Positions 35,401 through 43,679 of a stretch of DNA of 64,000 bases are shown piece by piece. A program made the translations under genes and the position numbers. Each line of letters begins with the position of its first letter. The first letter of the stretch is position 1. The stretch covers positions 62,001 through 126,000 of the forward strand of contig NZ_JAMZDX010000009.1 of assembly GCF_024172095.1 (NCBI RefSeq), in the 5' to 3' direction. Source of the DNA: Kitasatospora cinereorecta (GTDB lineage: Bacteria > Actinomycetota > Actinomycetes > Streptomycetales > Streptomycetaceae). The notes under the pieces were generated by a model. The model was not told where the DNA came from. It worked only from the letters and a program-made list of their open reading frames with translations, and did not search any database.

Positions 35401-37006
35401 CACCAGCCACCGCCTCGGCCGGGAGGCCGCCGACCGGCTCACCGCGCTCTACCGGGCCGTCCTGGAACAGCTGGCGCTCGGCCCGGACGGCGACGCCACC
35501 GCCGCCTGCCTGCCCGCGGCCGAACGCGACCTCCTCGGCCTGCTCGACCGCACCGGCGAGCCGGGCGGCGAGGTCGAGACCGTGCTGGAAGCCTTCGCCC
35601 GGACCGTGGCCGAACAGCCCGAGGCGGTCGCGGTCCGGTGCGGCGCGGAGGTGCTGGACTTCCGTGAACTCTCCGCCCGGGTCCGGGAGATCGCGGTCGA
35701 GCTGCGGGCGGACGGCGTCCGGCCCGGCAGCCCGGTGACGCTTGCCCCCGAGCACGGCATCGCCCCGCTCGCCCGGCTGCTGGCGGCCTGGCGGGTGGGC
35801 GCGGCGGTCACCGAGGACGACACCGACGAAACCCACCCGGCCGACACCGCGTACCTGCTCCCCACAACCGCCGTCACCCACCGCCGGATCGCCGAGGCCG
35901 TCCACCGGGTACGCGAGGAACTCGCCGCCCGCGGCGCCGCCACCGGCCCCGGCTCGACCTGGCTCTGCGCCCAGCCGCCGACCTCCGCCGCCGGGCTGGT
36001 CGACGTCCTCGCGGCGCTCACCTCCGGGGCGGCCGTGCACCTCACCACCGCCCCGCCGGCCGAGGCGCTCGACGAGCTGCGGACGCTGGTCGCCGCGGGC
36101 GGCGTGACGCACCTGCCGGCCACCGCGCCCGTCGCGGACCGGGTCCTCGGGCCGGACCCGGCTGCGGTCACCGTCCTGCTCACCGGTGACGGCCAGGACG
36201 GCCCGGCCGCCGTCGCCGCGCTGCGCACCCGGGCGACCGTGGTCGAGGCGCTGACCGCCGACGGCCGCCTCGGCCACGTGGCGTACGACGGCAGGCCCGC
36301 CCGGGGTCTCGCCCTGCGGGTCCAGGACACCCACGGCCGGCCGCTGCCCCGGGGCGTGGTCGGGGAGCTGTGGGCCGAGGACGCCGACGGCCCCCGCCCC
36401 ACCGGCCGGCTCGCCCGGACCGCGGCCGACGGCCGCGTGGTGCCGCTCGGCCCGCCCGGGCCCTACCGCACCCGGGAACTGCTCGGCCTGCACCCCGCCG
36501 TCCTGGACAGCCGGGTGGTCGAACTCCGGGACGAAGGGCGGCCGGTCCTGGTCGGCCACGTCCGGACCGTCCCCGGAGCGGACTTCGCCCCCGACGAGAT
36601 CCGCCGCGCCCTCGCCGAACGCCGGCTCCCGCGCCACCTCATCCCCGACACCCTGCTCGCCGTCGACCACTGGCCGCTCACCCCGGCCGGCCAGGTCGAC
36701 CCCGACCGCCTGCCCACCGCCGCCGACCCGGCCGAGGCCGCCCCCGAACAGGACGCCAGGCCCTGGGACGACGGCTTCGAGGACCTCCTGCGCGGCGTCC
36801 TGGCCGAGGCGTCCTGGGAGGGCGGGCTCGACCCCGACGTCCCGCTCGCCGACATCGGCCTCAGCTCGATGGCCACCGTCGGCCTGATGGTCGCGATCGA
36901 GCAGCTCTACGACATCGTCATCCCGGACGACTTCCAGATCGTCGACATGTTCCGCACGCCCCGGATGCTCTGGGAGAAGATCACCGAGTTCCGCGACGAC
37001 GCCTGA
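32492..37006 (+). CDS. NRPS, C-PCP-C-(inactive A)-PCP
   Basis: A 1504-residue NRPS. C1 (residues 20-450) has HHIACDD (about 153). PCP1 (480-550) has FFDVGGDSLRAV. C2 (580-1000) has a changed active site, ECHPILEG (about 715-722), where the first His is Cys and Asp is Glu. Residues 1010-1400 align with an A domain but lack the P-loop (YLLPTTAVTHRR instead of YTSGSTG), the YGPTE motif and the A10 Lys (GQVDPDR), so this domain cannot adenylate. PCP2 (1425-1500) has DIGLSSMATV. It must be loaded in trans. There is no TE at the end. AAGGACG precedes ATG 32492. Confidence 0.92.
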   Translation: MVTAPPNPPRTPARADRSAPLPLSSGQQQMWLLHQLAPGGRAYLMSWTLRLTGALDVEALRRAWERITERHEILRTRYEQPGDIPRQLVDPPGPFALRMIDLGGEPAERREQRAEQVADWERRRPFDLTRHHPVRVSLIRTGPEQHLMVVTVHHIACDDDSYRIIAAELAACYAEALTGTPAALAEPAVQYADFAAVEHARSTGGALRAHLDHWRDTLADAPEVPLPLDRPHGAAARPERRAGLVELTIRPETAEGVLALAAAHRATPFMVLLAAYHVMIGRLTGNRDVTIGMPVSTRTPDLDGLLGYLVNTVVVRSRRADGDSFADLVGQIRGGVLDAFDHRFVPFERVVDEVRPARGPGANPLFQAAFDMEQADEDGAFELTGLRIERLGPTVAPDAKFDLNLHVAAAAGRGLFARLEYDTAVIDEASARTWAAEWAELLDDLIRHPGAPIADGAPRAAAPAADQVPHQRTAGASPAADLTGAMHDIWAEVLELDRIGHQENFFDVGGDSLRAVALAARLRVEGLEVSAADVFAHQSIEELAAWCAEQTAAPGAAELPAAVAPYALIDDRDRAALPEDVVDAYPLTATQLGMIIELRARPDVNTYQDTTSYLVRDEEPVDAAALQQATQLVVDRHEVLRTSFDLNRYSVPLQLVHRAAPITVGVSAHGVLGAGGWRPALEEYAAHERRNPMAITGAPLIRVHAHTAEDAKEWWITITECHPILEGFSFHTMLMEILTGYRELRAGRTPAEPEPVPFRYADYVAAEAAARESQEDRAYWRGVVQGRSDTTLPASWQGDRTLARERYQHMLDFRDLEDDLRRLASETGTSMKAVLLAAHLKVMSAVVAGEDFYTGLVCDARPEAVGADRVLGMYLNTLPFAMPTGARTWGELVRAVYDGLTELWPHRVFPMQVVQQEFGPGGRLLDVFFNYLDFRQVDQSWFDWDATYNDNDNEFALHVFTISGILKVNTTSHRLGREAADRLTALYRAVLEQLALGPDGDATAACLPAAERDLLGLLDRTGEPGGEVETVLEAFARTVAEQPEAVAVRCGAEVLDFRELSARVREIAVELRADGVRPGSPVTLAPEHGIAPLARLLAAWRVGAAVTEDDTDETHPADTAYLLPTTAVTHRRIAEAVHRVREELAARGAATGPGSTWLCAQPPTSAAGLVDVLAALTSGAAVHLTTAPPAEALDELRTLVAAGGVTHLPATAPVADRVLGPDPAAVTVLLTGDGQDGPAAVAALRTRATVVEALTADGRLGHVAYDGRPARGLALRVQDTHGRPLPRGVVGELWAEDADGPRPTGRLARTAADGRVVPLGPPGPYRTRELLGLHPAVLDSRVVELRDEGRPVLVGHVRTVPGADFAPDEIRRALAERRLPRHLIPDTLLAVDHWPLTPAGQVDPDRLPTAADPAEAAPEQDARPWDDGFEDLLRGVLAEASWEGGLDPDVPLADIGLSSMATVGLMVAIEQLYDIVIPDDFQIVDMFRTPRMLWEKITEFRDDA

Positions 37007-37020
37007 CGGACCGGCAGAGC

Positions 37021-37049
37021 GGGGGCGCCCCTCACCGAGGGGTGCCCCC
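37021..37049 (+). terminator. Strong hairpin after NRPS operon
   Basis: A GGGGGCGCCCCTC / GAGGGGTGCCCCC stem of 13 pairs with a three-base loop begins 15 bp after the NRPS stop and ends 38 bp before the MFS start. It probably limits read-through into the transporter gene. Confidence 0.8.
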
Positions 37050-37087
37050 GTCGGCGTCCGGTCGTCCGTTCACGCTACGTTGACGCC

Positions 37088-38383
37088 GTGACGGACACGA
37101 CCGACGACATACGCGAGACCGACGAGCGGCTCAGTGCCCCGAGCCTGTGGCGGCAGCGCGACTTCCTGCTGCTGTGGGGCGGCCAGACGGTCAGTGAGAT
37201 GGGATCGGCGGTCACCCAGGTGGCGCTGCCGCTGCTCGCGGTCGTCGCGCTGCAGGCGAGCACCTTCCAGGTCGGCCTGCTGACCGCGGCCGGCACGGCG
37301 GCGTTCGCCCTGATCGCCCTGCCCGCGGGCGCCCTGGTCGACCGGGGCTCGAAGCGCACCATCATGATCGTCTGCGATCTGCTGCGCCTGCTGCTCATCG
37401 GCTCGCTCCCGCTGGCCGCCGCCCTCGGCGGGCTGACGATGGCCCAGCTCTACCTGGTCGCCCTGGCCGCCGGCGTGTGCACGGTGTTCTTCGACGTCTC
37501 CTACCAGAGCTACCTGCCCTCGCTGGTGCGCACCGAGCAGCTGATGGACGCCAACGGCAAGCTCGGCACCACCGGCGCCTTCTCCCAGCTCGCCGGACCC
37601 AGCTTGGGCGCCGGGCTGGTCGGGGTGTTCGGCGCGGCGGGCGCGATGACGGCCGACGCGCTGTCCTACCTGGTCTCGGTCGCCTCGGTGTTCGGCATCC
37701 GCAGCCGCGAGGAGCCGCCGCGCGCGCCGCGGGCCGGCGAGACGCTGCGCGGCCAGGTCGCCGAGGGCCTGCGGTTCGTGGTCCGGCACCCGATCCTGCG
37801 GAAGGTCGTGGCGTGCACGGCCACCGCCAACCTGTTCAGCAGCATGACGACGGCGCTGACCATGGTCTTCCTGGTCCGGGTGCTGCACGTGCCGCCCGCG
37901 CTCACCGGACTGGTCCTGGCGGGCGGGGCGATCGGCGGCATCGCCGGCGGGATGGTGGCCGGCCGGCTGGCCAAGCGGTTCGGCTCGGCCCGGATCATCT
38001 GGCTGTCGATCCTGGTGTTCGGCGCGCCGCAGGCCGTCCTGGCGGCCGCCCGGCCCGGCTGGGGCGTACTGCTGGTGCCGCTCGGCTGGAGCGCCGGGTA
38101 CTTCGCGGCGATGGTGTACAACGTCGCCCAGGTGAGCTACCGCCAGGCGGTGACGCCGCCGGAGCTGATGGGCCGGATGAACGCGGCGGTCCGCTGGATC
38201 GTCTGGGGCACCATGCCGGTCGGCGGGATCCTGGGCGGGCTGCTCGGTACGGCGGTCGGGGTGCGGCCCGCGCTCTGGGTGGCGGTGGTCGGATTCTGGG
38301 CGGCCGGCTGGTGGGTGTACTTCTCCCCGCTGCGCCACCTGCGCGACGTCCCCGCGGACGCGACGGTGCCTGCGACGGCGTGA
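37088..38383 (+). CDS. MFS transporter
   Basis: A 431-residue major facilitator with about 12 hydrophobic helices. LWRQRDFLLLWGGQTVSEMGSAV opens helix 1 and GALVDRGSKRTIMIV is the loop 2-3 motif A; the pattern is that of the enterobactin-exporter/MFS_3 group. Probable drug or siderophore-type export; a second exit route beside the ABC exporter. GTG 37088 has no clear ribosome binding site, so the mRNA may be leaderless. Confidence 0.88.
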   Translation: MTDTTDDIRETDERLSAPSLWRQRDFLLLWGGQTVSEMGSAVTQVALPLLAVVALQASTFQVGLLTAAGTAAFALIALPAGALVDRGSKRTIMIVCDLLRLLLIGSLPLAAALGGLTMAQLYLVALAAGVCTVFFDVSYQSYLPSLVRTEQLMDANGKLGTTGAFSQLAGPSLGAGLVGVFGAAGAMTADALSYLVSVASVFGIRSREEPPRAPRAGETLRGQVAEGLRFVVRHPILRKVVACTATANLFSSMTTALTMVFLVRVLHVPPALTGLVLAGGAIGGIAGGMVAGRLAKRFGSARIIWLSILVFGAPQAVLAAARPGWGVLLVPLGWSAGYFAAMVYNVAQVSYRQAVTPPELMGRMNAAVRWIVWGTMPVGGILGGLLGTAVGVRPALWVAVVGFWAAGWWVYFSPLRHLRDVPADATVPATA

Positions 38384-38391
38384 TGCGCGGC

Positions 38392-38422
38392 GCCCCGCGC
38401 CCGAGGGGTCGGGGCGCGGGGC
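38392..38422. terminator. Bidirectional terminator hairpin
   Basis: GCCCCGCGCCC pairs with GGGGCGCGGGGC around an eight-base loop, between the convergent MFS and ATP-grasp genes. Confidence 0.75.
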
Positions 38423-38447
38423 ACCGGTGGTGCGGGCGGCGGTCGGC

Positions 38448-39701
38448 TCAGTCGGTGCTGATGCGGACGGTCGCCGCGGCGGTCAGGGCGGTGGCGGCGG
38501 CCTCGGTGCGGTCGGCGCCGACGGCGACGACCTCCCCGGCGCGGGACCAGGAGCTGGTGACGGGGTCGAGGGTGTGGCCCTCCTCGACGGACATCCAGAC
38601 GTCGACGACGCCCGGCAGGGCGCGGGCCTCGTCCAGGCCGTCGATCGTGCGGACGGTGCCGGGGGCGGCGTCGAGGAACCGGACCGCGGAGCCGCCCACG
38701 GAGGCCTCCGCCATGGTGGGCGCGCGGCCCTCGAGGACGTCGAGGAAGCCGCGGACCAGGTCGCTGTTCCAGGCGAGCGCGATCAGCAGCGGGAGGTAGT
38801 CGCCGGGGAGCCGGGCGGCGCACTCGAGCAGGTGCGGTTCGCCGTCGCGGACGATCCACTCCGCGTGCAGGATGCCGCTGCGGAACCCGGTCGCGGCGAC
38901 CAGCGCGGCCATCGCCCGCCCGGGGGCGTCTCCGCGGTCCTCGCCGGGGACGACGTGGCCGCGCTCGACGGGGTGGCGGCCGGGGTAGAGCTGGGTGTCG
39001 GTGGTGTTGAGGAAGGCGATGCGGCCCTCGTGGACCAGCGCCTCGACGGAGAACTCGGGCCCGTGCAGCCACTCCTCGACCAGGTAGCCGGGGCGGCCGG
39101 CGTGACCGGTGCGCAGGTGGGCCTCGTCCGCGGTCTCGGTGTGCTTCCACGCCTGGTCGAGGTCGTCGTCGGGGCCGAGCAGCTGGATGCCGACGGTGCC
39201 CTGCAGATGGACGGGCTTGAGGACGCACTCGCCGCCGTGCTCCGCCCGGAACCGGGCCACCTCCTGCGGCCCGTCGACCCGCCGCCAGTCGGGCTGGGCG
39301 AGGCCGTGCCCGGTGACGGTCTCGCGCAGCAGCGCCTTGTCGCGGAAGGCCCGGACGGCGTGCAGCCCGCCGTTCGGCAGCCCCCAGGCGTCGGCGAGTT
39401 CGGCGGCCGCGACCACGGTGTACTCCAGGCCGGGCAGGACGGCGAGGACACCGGCGGGGCGGTCGATCCGCTCGGCGAGCAGGGCGGCATTGGCGTCGTC
39501 CTGGACGGGCGCCTCGACGAGCCCGGCGACGCAGCGGAAGCGGGCCAGCTGCCCGGCCACGTCCCGGCTCGCGCAGATCGCGGGCTCCTCGACGACCAGG
39601 ACGGAGCCGGCGGGCAGCACCCGCTCCAGCTGCTGGAGGAGTCCGATGCTGTATCCGGTGACGACGTGGGTGACCTCGGGCACGGCCATGGCCGGGTTCA
39701 C
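38448..39701 (-). CDS. ATP-grasp ligase, single domain
   Basis: A 417-residue ATP-grasp enzyme of the carboxylate-amine ligase type. AFRDKALLRETVTGHG, GECVLKPVHLQGTVGIQ and the metal site LLECAARLPGDYLPLL mark the core; a C-terminal LDAAPGTVRTIDGLDEA domain resembles L-amino acid ligases (BacD-like). It makes an amide bond through an acyl phosphate. The GTG at 39701 overlaps the stop of the tandem ATP-grasp gene (GTGA) and is preferred to ATG 39689. It ends the minus operon with a C domain and two more ATP-grasp units, so a short peptide may be built or capped without NRPS. Confidence 0.85.
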   Translation of the reverse strand: MNPAMAVPEVTHVVTGYSIGLLQQLERVLPAGSVLVVEEPAICASRDVAGQLARFRCVAGLVEAPVQDDANAALLAERIDRPAGVLAVLPGLEYTVVAAAELADAWGLPNGGLHAVRAFRDKALLRETVTGHGLAQPDWRRVDGPQEVARFRAEHGGECVLKPVHLQGTVGIQLLGPDDDLDQAWKHTETADEAHLRTGHAGRPGYLVEEWLHGPEFSVEALVHEGRIAFLNTTDTQLYPGRHPVERGHVVPGEDRGDAPGRAMAALVAATGFRSGILHAEWIVRDGEPHLLECAARLPGDYLPLLIALAWNSDLVRGFLDVLEGRAPTMAEASVGGSAVRFLDAAPGTVRTIDGLDEARALPGVVDVWMSVEEGHTLDPVTSSWSRAGEVVAVGADRTEAAATALTAAATVRISTD

Positions 39702-42163
39702 GACCTCTCGGTAGGGGTGAGGGAGACGCTGATCCGGCGGGCCGCCTCGTCGAGGACGGCCTCGCACGCGGCGCCGTCGGGGCCGGTGGCGACGACGGCG
39801 GCCAGCCGGGGCACCACGCCGCGCGGCGGGAGCAGCAACTGCTGCCCGGGTGCGGCCAGTTGGACCACCCGTTCGACGCCCGGCACCGCGCGCGCGGCGT
39901 CCAGGCCGTCGATCGCGGCGACGGTGCCGTCCCGCTCCGGGTAGCAGAAACGGACGGCGGCGCAGGTCTGCCACCGGGGCTCCAGGTCGGGGAGGATCCC
40001 GAGCGAGGCGTCCATGGCGGCCGCGGTGAGGTCGATGCCGGTCGCGAGCCGGCCGAGCAGCGGGATGAAGTCGCCGCCGAGCCGCCCGTTCAGCTCGACC
40101 AGACGCGGCCCGCGGGCGGTGAGCCGCAGTTCGGCGTGGGTGACGCCGGCGGTCACGCCGAGCGCGGAGTGGATCCGGGTGACCAGGTCGACCACCTCCT
40201 CGGCCCACGGCTCGTCGCGCCAGGGGGAGACCAGGTGCCCGACCTCCTCGAAGAACGGCGGGTAGCCGATCCGCTTGCGGGCCAGGTTGACGCAGTGCAC
40301 CCGGCCGGCGACGACCACACTGTCCAGGCTGATCTCCGGGCCGTCCAGGTACTCCTCGATCAGGAGGCCGTCGAGCGGGTCGAGTCCGGTGAACGCGGCG
40401 TCGTCCGCGTGCCGGTGGACCTCCCGCAGTTCGGCCGCGGAGCGGGCCAGCACCACGCCGCTGCTGCCCGCCAGGGCGCGCGGCTTGAGCACCACCGGGT
40501 AGCCGATCCCGGCGGCCGCTTTCTCTGCCTCGGCGAGGCCGTGGGCGACGGCGTGCCGGGCGGACGGGATCCCGGCCTGCTCCAGCAGGCGGCGGGTGCG
40601 CAGCTTGTCGCGGCAGTTGCGGACGGCCTGCGGGCTCATGTGCACCAGCCCGAGGGCGGCGGCGGCCTCGGCGGTGCGCTCCAGCAGCACCTCGCTCCAG
40701 GTCAGCAGTCCGGCCGGGCCGTCCGCGCCGGCGAGCGCCTCGGCGGCGGCCCGGGCGATGGCGGCGGCGTCGTCGGTGTCGGCGGTGCGGTGGTCCACCA
40801 GGTAGGGCAGCTCCCAGTCGGCCGGCCGGTCGTTGACGGTGGCGACCTGCCCGTGCGCGGCGGCGTCGGCGAGCGCGTACTCCCGGTAGGCGCGGCCGCC
40901 GGTGCCGACCACCACGACCCGCGGCGGGGCGGCGGGGTCGAGCGGCGCGCAGCGGTAGTCGAAGCGGTCGAGGGTCCGGGCGATCGCCTGCCGCACCTCG
41001 GCGGAGCTGCGCCCGCGGAAGCGGAAGCGGGCGCCGGAGTGCTCGTACCCGGGCAGGTCGGCGAGGTGCCGTCCGGGCTCGGGGAGGCGTTCGGCGTACG
41101 GGCCGTCGGGGTGGCCGGTCTGCGGGGTGGCCGCGAGCACCCGGCACGGGCGGGCGGCGGGGGTTGGGACCAGCAGCCAGCCGCCGTACCCGCCGGGGCT
41201 CTCGGTGGGGTCGACGGGCAGCGGGGCGGCGGGCAGCGGCCGGCCGAGCTGGACGTCGACGGCGGCGGCCATCAGGTCGACGCCGTGCACCTCGCGCCAG
41301 ACGAACGGCACCTCGGCGCCGCCCGGGCGGGCGCCCACCTCCAGGACGTGCAGCACCGGGTCGGTGGAGTCGTCGGAGGCGAACAGCTCCAGGTGGAACA
41401 CCCACGGGCCGGTGGACATGGCCGCCACCGCGGCGTGGGTGAACTCGCCGACGGCCTTCAGCAGCACCGGGTCGTCGAGCTCGACCGAGCCGAGCGCCTC
41501 GCCCCGGGTGAAGTCCAGACAGGTGTTGACGTACCGGGAGGCGCGCCAGACCCGCAGCTCGCCGCCGTCGGCGAGGCCGTCGACGTGCAGCACCGCGTGC
41601 GGCAGGTACGCCTGCACCATCAGCGGGAGGTCGGCGGGGAAGGTGTGGCGGGCCAGGTCGGCGGGCCCGTCGAGCCGGGCGACGTGCGCGCTGGCGGTGC
41701 CGCGCACCGGCTTGAGGATCACCGGCCAGCCGTGCTCGGCGGCGAAGGCGGCGACCGCCGCGCGGTCGGGGGCCTCGGCCGCGGCGGGCACCGCGACGCT
41801 CTGCCCGGCCAGCCGCCGGGCCATGGCCAGCTTGTCGCGGAAGGGGTCCAGCTCGGCCGGGGTGTCGCCGGGCACCTTCAGGTCCTCGCGCAGCTCGGCG
41901 GCGACGTCGAGGTCCACCTCGTGCAGGGCGACGATCCGCTCGGGCGGGCCGAGTTCGGCGGCCAGCGCGTCCACCGCCGCCCGGACCGCGGCGCGGTCCT
42001 CGGTGCTGGGCACGATCGCCACGGCGGCGGCCGCGTCGGGCAGGGCCGCCCGGGCCCGGGCGGTGGTCACGTAGCTGACCCGCAGGGCGGTGTGGTCGAG
42101 GTAGGACGCGTAGTCGGCGTAGGAGTCGGTCCAACGGTGGAGGACGATCACATGGGCGGGCAC
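39698..42163 (-). CDS. Tandem ATP-grasp ligase (two fused domains)
   Basis: An 821-residue protein with two ATP-grasp units. Unit 1, residues about 105-330: DPFRDKLAMARRL, WPVILKPVRGTASA, LHVLEVGARPGGAEVP. Unit 2, about 495-745: NCRDKLRTRRLLEQAG, YPVVLKPRALAGSSG, LVELNGRLGGDFIPLLG. Each has its own C-terminal domain (second: DGTVAAIDGLDAARAV). The order suggests two successive amide-forming steps or two different substrates. Relatives are L-amino acid ligases and carnosine-synthase-like enzymes. GTG 42163 with GGGAG upstream; four-base overlap with the third ATP-grasp gene. Confidence 0.85.
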   Translation of the reverse strand: MPAHVIVLHRWTDSYADYASYLDHTALRVSYVTTARARAALPDAAAAVAIVPSTEDRAAVRAAVDALAAELGPPERIVALHEVDLDVAAELREDLKVPGDTPAELDPFRDKLAMARRLAGQSVAVPAAAEAPDRAAVAAFAAEHGWPVILKPVRGTASAHVARLDGPADLARHTFPADLPLMVQAYLPHAVLHVDGLADGGELRVWRASRYVNTCLDFTRGEALGSVELDDPVLLKAVGEFTHAAVAAMSTGPWVFHLELFASDDSTDPVLHVLEVGARPGGAEVPFVWREVHGVDLMAAAVDVQLGRPLPAAPLPVDPTESPGGYGGWLLVPTPAARPCRVLAATPQTGHPDGPYAERLPEPGRHLADLPGYEHSGARFRFRGRSSAEVRQAIARTLDRFDYRCAPLDPAAPPRVVVVGTGGRAYREYALADAAAHGQVATVNDRPADWELPYLVDHRTADTDDAAAIARAAAEALAGADGPAGLLTWSEVLLERTAEAAAALGLVHMSPQAVRNCRDKLRTRRLLEQAGIPSARHAVAHGLAEAEKAAAGIGYPVVLKPRALAGSSGVVLARSAAELREVHRHADDAAFTGLDPLDGLLIEEYLDGPEISLDSVVVAGRVHCVNLARKRIGYPPFFEEVGHLVSPWRDEPWAEEVVDLVTRIHSALGVTAGVTHAELRLTARGPRLVELNGRLGGDFIPLLGRLATGIDLTAAAMDASLGILPDLEPRWQTCAAVRFCYPERDGTVAAIDGLDAARAVPGVERVVQLAAPGQQLLLPPRGVVPRLAAVVATGPDGAACEAVLDEAARRISVSLTPTERS

Positions 42164-42200
42164 GGGCGACTCCCAGAGGGACGGAAGACGGAGGGTCGGT

Positions 42201-43463
42201 TCACGAAGCGGGGTCGGTCAGCCGGGCGACGGTGGCGGCGAGGACGTCGCGGGTGAGCAGGTCCGTGGCGCCCATGGTGCGCAGCCGCAGCTCCAGGCTC
42301 CCGCCCGCCTCCTCGGTGGCCCGCAGGTAGCAGGGGTGCCCGATCCGGGAGAACGGGACCTCGGGGACCAGGGCCTCCTCGCGGTCGGCGGCGTCGGCCG
42401 GGGGCCGGCCGCCGGTGAGGAAGTTGTAGCCGCAGGACGCCTGGTACGGTTCGCGGCCGGCCCTGACCCGGTCGCGCAGCGCGTCCACCTCGTCGACGTC
42501 GTACATGCCGTGCCGGTAGGCCAGCAGGCTCCGGGTGTGGACGTGGGCGACGAACGGCGCGAACTCCTCGGGGGCGAGGGTGAGCGAGGCCGCCGTCCAC
42601 TGGTTCATCGAGCTGACCACGGTGTTCCACGGCGGGACGAAGCGGTTGGAGGACATCAGCTGGGCGACCAGGGCGCCCGGCGCGGCCGCGCGGGCCACGC
42701 TCCACGCGAACGCGGCCAGCACCACGCTGGAGAGCGGGACGGACAGCCGCTCGGCGAGCGCCCTGGCGCCCGCGTGGGCGCGGTGCGAACGCACCGAGTA
42801 CTGGACCGCCGCGTCGGGCTCGTCCATCGGCAGCCGGGCGGGGGAGAGGTCGAAGATCCGCTCCCAGTAGCCGAGCAGCGCGTCCCGGCGGTTGCGGCGG
42901 CCGTCCGAGCGCTGCCAGTCGGCCAGCCGGCGCGGCGTCACCTCCGGCGCCGCGCCGAGCCCCGGACCGAGGGCGGTCCGGAAGTCCGTCTCCAGCACGC
43001 CGTTGCTCCAGCCGTCCGCGGTGATGTGGTGCTGCACCAGCACCACCGCCCGGGGCCGGCCGCCGGCGGTGACCACCCGGGCCCGCCAGCTCCGGCCGGT
43101 GCGCAGGTCGAACGGCTCCGCCGCCAGGGCGTCCACCAGCGGGTCGAACCCGTCCGGCTCGCACGCGACGACCGCCGCGTCCGGCGCGGGCGCCCGCTCC
43201 AGCACCCGCTGGGCCGGCGCGAGCGGGTCCGCCAGGTCGTACGCCGTGCGCAGCGACTCGTGCCGCTCGGCCAGCGCCAGCACGGCGGCGCGGACCTCGG
43301 CGGCGTTGTACGGCGCCGCGTCGTCCAGCAGCCAGACCGTGCGGGTGTTGGCTTCCTGCCAGCGGCCCCGGTCCAGCCCCCGCACGTCGCGCCAGACGGA
43401 GAGCTGACCGTAGGACAGGGGGGCGGGCTCAGGCACGGAGGGCTCCGTTCGGTCGATCGGCAC
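42201..43463 (-). CDS. Free-standing NRPS condensation protein
   Basis: A 420-residue stand-alone C domain. LSYGQLSVWRDV is core C1, QHHITADGWSN (about residue 147) is an intact HHxxxDG, and SSNRFVPPWNTVVSSMNQW replaces the usual GRxxPxxxxxxGxFxN region, as seen in C proteins that work in trans. It heads the operon with three ATP-grasp units, 37 bp upstream of them. It could transfer a carrier-bound acyl group to a free amine made by the ligases. GTG start at 43463. Confidence 0.85.
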   Translation of the reverse strand: MPIDRTEPSVPEPAPLSYGQLSVWRDVRGLDRGRWQEANTRTVWLLDDAAPYNAAEVRAAVLALAERHESLRTAYDLADPLAPAQRVLERAPAPDAAVVACEPDGFDPLVDALAAEPFDLRTGRSWRARVVTAGGRPRAVVLVQHHITADGWSNGVLETDFRTALGPGLGAAPEVTPRRLADWQRSDGRRNRRDALLGYWERIFDLSPARLPMDEPDAAVQYSVRSHRAHAGARALAERLSVPLSSVVLAAFAWSVARAAAPGALVAQLMSSNRFVPPWNTVVSSMNQWTAASLTLAPEEFAPFVAHVHTRSLLAYRHGMYDVDEVDALRDRVRAGREPYQASCGYNFLTGGRPPADAADREEALVPEVPFSRIGHPCYLRATEEAGGSLELRLRTMGATDLLTRDVLAATVARLTDPAS

Positions 43464-43539
43464 TCACACCTCGGCGCCCACCCCGCCCGGCGGCCGAGGG
43501 TGACGCCAGGTCAGCGTAGGAACGCCCGCACACCGCGGA

Positions 43540-43605
43540 ACAGGCAAGAGGGCGGCAGCTTGCCCGGCCCGCGCGGCAGGCAGCGAAATTGCCTGCCGCT
43601 TTCCT
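43540..43605 (+). promoter_or_regulatory. Repeat-type operator in divergent promoter region C
   Basis: CAGGCAA, six bases, GGCAGCTT at 43541-43561; GGCA units at 43543, 43554, 43575 and 43579; and GGCAGCGAAATTGCC at 43579-43593. The first element matches region A at all 15 fixed positions. It lies between starts 43463 (minus) and 43680 (plus). Confidence 0.7.
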
Positions 43606-43679
43606 GGACCCCCGCCCGCACCGCCCCAACGCTGGTGCGGTGCCCCGAACCGCCCGGCCGACGACGAGAGGTGATGTGC

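Noticed and set aside
32096..36670. A 1524-codon open frame on the minus strand
   Set aside because: Antisense of the C-PCP-C NRPS gene, which has clear domain motifs; the shadow has none.
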